10,385 nucleotides of DNA from QYQL01 sp041674265. Lineage in GTDB: Bacteria; Verrucomicrobiota; Verrucomicrobiia; Chthoniobacterales; Terrimicrobiaceae. Below, piece by piece: positions 7,296-10,385 of the stretch. The position numbers and the translations under genes are program-made. Below the pieces are notes generated by a model. That model made no database searches, was not told where the DNA came from, and was given only the letters and a program-made list of their open reading frames with translations. Where the stretch lies: positions 1 through 10,385 of the forward strand of contig JBAYWC010000093.1 in the NCBI GenBank assembly GCA_041674265.1. Direction: 5' to 3'. Positions within the stretch are counted from its first letter, which is position 1; every line of letters starts with the position of its first letter.

Positions 7296-7816
7296 GATTC
7301 CCCCTCCGTGGTCTTCACCGGCTGAACCTCGCCGCGAACCAGCCGGCCCGCGGTTTCCAAAAGCCCGATCATCTCGGACTCACCGGCTTCCGCGCGGGCA
7401 TATTTCAAAAGATCGGTCTTCTCCAAAAAAACCGAGAGGCCCGCTTTTTCATTGTCCGTGAAGACCGGGTTGGTCCGGATGCTTTCCAGGAATTCCAGGG
7501 AAGTCTGCGTGGTCGCGCGAAGCCCGTGCTGCCCGTGGATGTAGTTCCTGATCGCGTCGGAAACCGTGATCCCAAACGCATACGGGTCGGCTCCGGCCAC
7601 AGCGCTCCGGAGCGCGTCCAATGCCGCAAGCGCCCGTTCCTTCGCCGTCGGCGGCCTCTTCCTGGCGAGCAGCGAACGCAGCCCCCAGACCAGACCGGCC
7701 AGGAGCAAAAGCACCCCGGCCGCCGCGCACACGACAACCCACGCCGGCCAGGGAAAAAACCAGACCGGACCGACGATGTCGTGGATGGGAACGGGCGTGG
7801 GAGCGGCGGGATTCAT
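7292..7816 (-). CDS. One-TM protein with cytoplasmic DUF4381-like domain (Bat operon component)
   Basis: A 174-residue protein with a short proline-rich N-terminus, one membrane helix (about 24-47) and, after a basic stop-transfer patch (RSLLARKRPPTAKER), a cytoplasmic helical domain (about 59-162). It carries features seen in the small proteins encoded between DUF58 and batA in such operons: an ALAALDALR helix, a YAFGITVSDAIRNYI segment and an EKTDLLKYARAEAGE helix. I assign it to the DUF4381-like group from position and pattern, not from a database match. It has no catalytic motif and probably links membrane components to cytoplasmic ones. It overlaps both neighbours by 4 nt (ATGA at each end). 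The domain resembles the cytoplasmic tail of BatD in this same operon. Confidence 0.85.
   Translation of the reverse strand: MNPAAPTPVPIHDIVGPVWFFPWPAWVVVCAAAGVLLLLAGLVWGLRSLLARKRPPTAKERALAALDALRSAVAGADPYAFGITVSDAIRNYIHGQHGLRATTQTSLEFLESIRTNPVFTDNEKAGLSVFLEKTDLLKYARAEAGESEMIGLLETAGRLVRGEVQPVKTTEGES
7300..7307 (-). promoter_or_regulatory. Strong ribosome binding site of batA
   Basis: GGAGGGGG on the minus strand, 4 nt before the batA ATG and inside the 3' end of the preceding gene. It stands out because the starts of the DUF58 gene, the 174-residue gene and batBC have no comparable site. Confidence 0.7.
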
Positions 7817-8700
7817 GCGGCAAGCCGGCGTTCGCGCTGCTCGAAGAACGCGCGCAACGGCAGAAGATAGTCCTCGGTTGTGGAGAGCGGCACGATGTCC
7901 ACCCTCCGGCTGCGAAAGAGCCGCTCGAGCGACTTGCGCCGGACCGCATCGAGATCCGCCAACCCGCGGCGGACGGCTTTGCTGCCGGTGTTGATGTCGA
8001 TCTGCTGTCCGGTCTCGGCGTCTTCGAGCGTGATGATGCCCACGTCGGGCAAGGCGGACTCGCCCGGATCGCTCACCGGCATGGCCACCACATCATGGCG
8101 GCGGCTGGAAACCGTGAGCGCCTTGGAGAAATCCGGCGCCAGAAAATCGGAGATCAGGAAAAGCACGGCGCGGCGGTTGATCACGCGGTTGAGATAGTCG
8201 AGAGCGCCCGCCAGGTTCGTGCCTCTCCCCGCGGGCTCGAAATAAAGCATCTCCCGGATCAGCCGCAGCGTGTGCAGTCGGCCCTTTTTGGGCGGGATGA
8301 AAAGCTCGACGTCATCGCTGAAAAGCAGGAGGCCGACCTTGTCGTTGTTGTTGATCGCGCTGAATGCCAGGATCGAGGCCACCTCGGCCGCCAGTTCCCG
8401 CTTGCTCAGCTCCACGCTGCCGAATGTCCCGGACGCGCTCACGTCCACCACCAGCATGACCGTGAGTTCGCGTTCCTCCGTGAATTTCTTCACATAGGGA
8501 GCATTCATCCGGGCGGTGACGTTCCAGTCGATCGAACGGATTTCATCGCCGGCGGCATACTCCCGCACCTCCTCGAAATTCATCCCGCGTCCCTTGAAGA
8601 CACTGTGATACTGGCCGGAAAATCCGGCATTCACCAGCCGGCGCGTCCGCAACTCGAGGCGGCGGATTTTTTTCAGGATTTCTTTGGGGTCACGATCCAT
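7813..8700 (-). CDS. DUF58 (VWA-like) domain protein
   Basis: A 295-residue soluble protein of the DUF58 family. The hallmark segment lies at about 35-64: FKGRGMNFEEVREY followed by GDEIRSIDWNVTAR. It leads into a VWA-like fold (about 80-270) with a complete metal site: VVDVSASGTF (Asp86, Ser88, Ser90), Thr161 in GRGTN and Asp185 in LISDF. No membrane segment or signal peptide is present, so it should be cytoplasmic together with MoxR, its usual genomic neighbour. The family has no firmly established biochemical role; it is presumed a MoxR client or adaptor. The ATG at 8700 has only AAAGAG immediately before it, a poor ribosome binding site. The 96-nt leader holds an unusual repeat island. 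Confidence 0.94.
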   Translation of the reverse strand: MDRDPKEILKKIRRLELRTRRLVNAGFSGQYHSVFKGRGMNFEEVREYAAGDEIRSIDWNVTARMNAPYVKKFTEERELTVMLVVDVSASGTFGSVELSKRELAAEVASILAFSAINNNDKVGLLLFSDDVELFIPPKKGRLHTLRLIREMLYFEPAGRGTNLAGALDYLNRVINRRAVLFLISDFLAPDFSKALTVSSRRHDVVAMPVSDPGESALPDVGIITLEDAETGQQIDINTGSKAVRRGLADLDAVRRKSLERLFRSRRVDIVPLSTTEDYLLPLRAFFEQRERRLAA

Positions 8701-8796
8701 CTCTTTAATAAAATTTGAAATTCGAAATGGGAAATTCGAAGTGCCAACGGGAACGACGCATTATTTCGCATTCCTCATTTCGCATTCCCCATTGTC
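8701..8796. repeat. AT-rich 14-nt tandem repeats in inverted arrangement between moxR and DUF58
   Basis: Two 14-nt tandem pairs lie here. Plus-strand GAAATTCGAAATGG (8717-8730) is followed by GAAATTCGAAGTGC (8731-8744); ATTTCGCATTCCTC (8763-8776) is followed by ATTTCGCATTCCCC (8777-8790). The second pair is an imperfect inverted copy of the first: arms 8717-8742 and 8763-8788 match at 20 of 26 positions with a 20-nt spacer. In the transcript two further positions would be G-U pairs, giving a long imperfect hairpin. TTCGAA-type cores recur. It could be a dispersed intergenic repeat element, an RNA-processing site or an attenuator. Confidence 0.75.
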
Positions 8797-9786
8797 TCAG
8801 GGCACGGGGAGACCGGCGAAGATCTGCTCGATGATCATTTCCGAGGTGACCGACTCGGCCTCGGCCTCGTAGCTCACGGCGATGCGGTGGCGCATCACTT
8901 CCAGCCCCATCGTCTTGACATCCTGGGGCGTCACATACCCGCGGCCCGCGATGAAGGCATTTGCCTTGGCCGCCAGGGTAAGGAAGATCGTGGCGCGCGG
9001 GGAAGCCCCGTAGCGGATCATCCCGTCCAGCTTGAGCTTGCTGGCCGCCGGATCGCGGGTCGCCCAGACGATGTTGACGATGTAGTCTTTCACCCGTTCG
9101 TCCACATAGATGTCGTTGACGATTCCCCGCGAGCGGATGATTTCATCGGCGGTCACGACCGCCTGGACATCCAGGCGCGGCGCGGATGTGGACATGGCAT
9201 CGAGGATCGCGCGTTCCTCCTCGCGGGTCGGATAGCCGACATGGACTTTCAGCATGAAACGGTCCAACTGGGCTTCGGGAAGCTGGTAGGTGCCCTCCTG
9301 TTCGATCGGGTTTTGGGTGGCGAGCACGAGGAACGGGTCCGGGAGCTTGAAGGTTTGTTCCCCAATCGTCACCTGCCGTTCCTGCATCGCTTCCAGCAGG
9401 GCGCTCTGCACTTTCGCCGGCGCGCGGTTGATCTCGTCGGCGAGAATCAAATTGGAAAAAATCGGCCCGAGCTTCGTGGTGAATTCGCTCTCGCGGGGAT
9501 TGTAGATCAAAGTGCCGATCAAATCCGCCGGAAGGAGATCCGGGGTGAACTGGAGCCTCTGGAACCCCGTGTGGATCGAATTTGCGAGCGTCCGGACAGT
9601 CAGCGTCTTTGCGAGCCCCGGCACGCCCTCGAGCAGCACGTGGCCATTGGTCAAAAGCCCCACCAGCAATCGATGCACAAGGTTCTTCTGCCCCACGACG
9701 ACCTTGCCCACTTCAGAAAGCAGGGGATCGACCCACTGGCGGTTTTCTTGGACTTGCTGGGTGAGTTCGGAGGTGTTGACGCTCAT
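8797..9786 (-). CDS. moxR: MoxR family AAA+ ATPase
   Basis: A 329-residue AAA+ ATPase of the MoxR group. The N-terminus (about 1-45) includes the usual VVVGQ segment. Walker A is GVPGLAKT (54-61, Lys60), Walker B is LILADE (113-118, Asp117/Glu118), sensor 1 lies in ATQNP (Asn159), QLPEAQLDRF (168-177) carries Arg176, and sensor 2 is in GASPRA (Arg264). A C-terminal helical lid domain follows. MoxR ATPases act as chaperone-like remodelers for VWA-domain proteins, and such proteins are encoded directly downstream here. It should be cytoplasmic and oligomeric, as in the family. The ATG at 9786 follows an AT-rich leader without a Shine-Dalgarno sequence. Length and motif spacing are normal. Confidence 0.97.
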   Translation of the reverse strand: MSVNTSELTQQVQENRQWVDPLLSEVGKVVVGQKNLVHRLLVGLLTNGHVLLEGVPGLAKTLTVRTLANSIHTGFQRLQFTPDLLPADLIGTLIYNPRESEFTTKLGPIFSNLILADEINRAPAKVQSALLEAMQERQVTIGEQTFKLPDPFLVLATQNPIEQEGTYQLPEAQLDRFMLKVHVGYPTREEERAILDAMSTSAPRLDVQAVVTADEIIRSRGIVNDIYVDERVKDYIVNIVWATRDPAASKLKLDGMIRYGASPRATIFLTLAAKANAFIAGRGYVTPQDVKTMGLEVMRHRIAVSYEAEAESVTSEMIIEQIFAGLPVP

Positions 9787-9921
9787 AATTTATAATTTAC
9801 TTTGTAATGACAGGATTGTGTTGGAAATTGAGACAAAGGGCGGCGACATTTCGTTCAATGGCACATGAAGAATTTCGCGAAAGAGGTCGCCGGACACGCA
9901 AAGGATTCAAGAAGTTTCCCA
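9787..9921 (-). other. Leader region of moxR, AT-rich near the start
   Basis: This is a 135-nt gap between the small membrane protein gene and moxR, the largest gap between genes in the block. It likely holds the operon promoter, but I cannot assign a convincing -35/-10 pair. Immediately before the moxR ATG the minus strand is almost pure A/T, with TATAAATT adjoining the start codon. The upstream half contains the inverted repeat listed separately. No small gene is supported. Confidence 0.4.
9841..9892. repeat. Inverted repeat upstream of moxR
   Basis: CGGCGAC (9841-9847) is perfectly complementary to GTCGCCG (9886-9892). Inside it TTTCG (9849-9853) pairs with CGAAA (9878-9882), giving a two-part stem closing a loop of about 24 nt. 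No T-run follows closely on either strand, so it is not a standard terminator. It could be a structured leader, or end the upstream gene in a factor-dependent way. Confidence 0.45.
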
Positions 9922-10320
9922 TCAGGGCCCGGGAGATTCGGAAGGAACAAAATAGGGACCGACGTCAAAAGAGTCGCCGACTTTCACCGCATCGTATCGC
10001 CGCTTGTCATTCAGCCAAACGGTGAATGTCTTTTTCGAACCGTCGCCCTGCGGCACTTCCACCGAAATCAGATACTGCCCGTCGCTGGTCTGCGCGCTGA
10101 CGGTGCCGCCGCGATTGAGGGTGATCTGCCGCTCGGCCTCCGCATAGGGCTGGAACTCCTTCGACACAATCTTTCCGGTCATCCGCGCTTCGGTGATTCC
10201 CCGGCCGCTTTGCCAAACGGCAATGAGAATGAACCCCACGGCAAACACACCGATCAGGATCGCGGAAACAATCACGCGGGCGGGGACTTGGGACTTCACG
10301 ATCCGGTTCGGGGTGGTCAC
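9922..10320 (-). CDS. Small membrane-anchored protein of unknown function
   Basis: A protein of about 132 residues, if the GTG at 10320 is the start. It has one N-terminal membrane helix (about 16-36, VIVSAILIGVFAVGFILIAVW) followed by a roughly 95-residue, beta-rich, probably extracytoplasmic domain. I do not recognise the family with confidence. The pattern (ARMTGKIVSKEF, SDGQYLISVEVPQ, KKTFTVWLNDKRRYDAVKVGDSFDVG) resembles small-molecule-free, DUF3592-like membrane proteins in which a short beta domain follows a helix. The start is uncertain. The frame stays open to the window edge, so a TTG at 10377 or a start outside the window is possible. I prefer the GTG because the intervening sequence includes a perfect hairpin typical of untranslated DNA, although its ribosome binding site is poor. 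It is separated from moxR by 135 nt and may be a separate unit. Confidence 0.7.
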   Translation of the reverse strand: MTTPNRIVKSQVPARVIVSAILIGVFAVGFILIAVWQSGRGITEARMTGKIVSKEFQPYAEAERQITLNRGGTVSAQTSDGQYLISVEVPQGDGSKKTFTVWLNDKRRYDAVKVGDSFDVGPYFVPSESPGP

Positions 10321-10343
10321 GGATGAAAAATCTACCACAGTCC

Positions 10344-10374
10344 GGCCCGGAAATTGAACCAAATTCTCCGGGCC
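10344..10374. repeat. GC-rich inverted repeat at the window edge
   Basis: GGCCCGGA (10344-10351) is the exact reverse complement of TCCGGGCC (10367-10374), with a 15-nt AT-rich loop. On the minus strand a TTTTT run occurs about 12 nt after the stem, which is too far for a typical intrinsic terminator. It may lie in the leader of the small membrane protein gene or end a gene outside the window. Confidence 0.5.
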
Positions 10375-10385
10375 CAAAGCGTGTC

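Noticed and set aside
8717..8790. CRISPR-like array
   Set aside because: The 14-nt units are contiguous, without unique spacers, occur only twice per orientation and are far too short.
2472..9786. A MoxR-VWA conflict or defence system
   Set aside because: The full set and order (MoxR, DUF58, small one-TM protein, BatA, BatB/C, BatD, BatE) is the classical Bat operon. There is no nuclease, toxin or other effector domain.
7621..9795. Long plus-strand open frames opposite the DUF58 and moxR genes
   Set aside because: These are antisense shadows rich in His, Arg and Gly. The minus-strand genes carry complete family motifs.
9787..9840. Sigma-70 promoter before moxR
   Set aside because: TATAAATT lies directly against the start codon and no -35 element is found at the right distance. 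The AT-richness alone is not enough.

Overview
The window is one long minus-strand gene block from a GC-rich Gram-negative bacterium. It contains an essentially complete Bat-type (Bacteroides aerotolerance) operon. Gene content, the style of the proteins (signal peptides, DUF3108, a BatB-BatC fusion) and composition suggest Verrucomicrobiota or a relative in the PVC/FCB groups. That assignment is an inference, because no rRNA or marker gene is present.

Layout in transcription order, from high to low coordinates. A small membrane-anchored protein of unknown function lies at about 10320-9922. After a 135-nt gap comes moxR (AAA+ ATPase, 9786-8797). A 96-nt AT-rich spacer built of 14-nt tandem repeats in inverted arrangement follows. 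The core is tightly packed: a DUF58 VWA-like protein (8700-7813), a one-TM DUF4381-like protein (7816-7292), BatA (7295-6285), a BatB-BatC fusion (6303-4261), BatD (4256-2472) and BatE (2482-1742). Neighbours here overlap by 4 to 19 nt, except at the batBC/batD junction, where the chosen start leaves a short gap. Two further genes follow after 24-nt gaps each: a secreted DUF3108 protein (1717-887) and a calcineurin-like metallophosphoesterase (862-119). The last 118 bases are AT-rich with no gene seen.

How the parts may fit together: MoxR and the DUF58 protein have no membrane segment and should be cytoplasmic. By the positive-inside rule, the VWA domains of BatA and BatB, the TPRs of BatC and BatE, the SH3-like domain of BatE and the large BatD ectodomain all face the periplasm. 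The DUF4381-like protein and BatD each place a similar-looking helical tail in the cytoplasm, where the ATPase and DUF58 protein are. This points to an envelope-spanning complex worked on by a MoxR chaperone. The substrate is unknown, and the classical link to oxygen tolerance is only partly explained in the literature.

The operon type is known. The less ordinary points are the BatB-BatC fusion with a buried signal-like segment, its repetitive Lys/Asp/Gln linker, the repeat island between moxR and DUF58, the shared tail of BatD and the DUF4381-like protein, and the DUF3108 and phosphoesterase genes at the 3' end.
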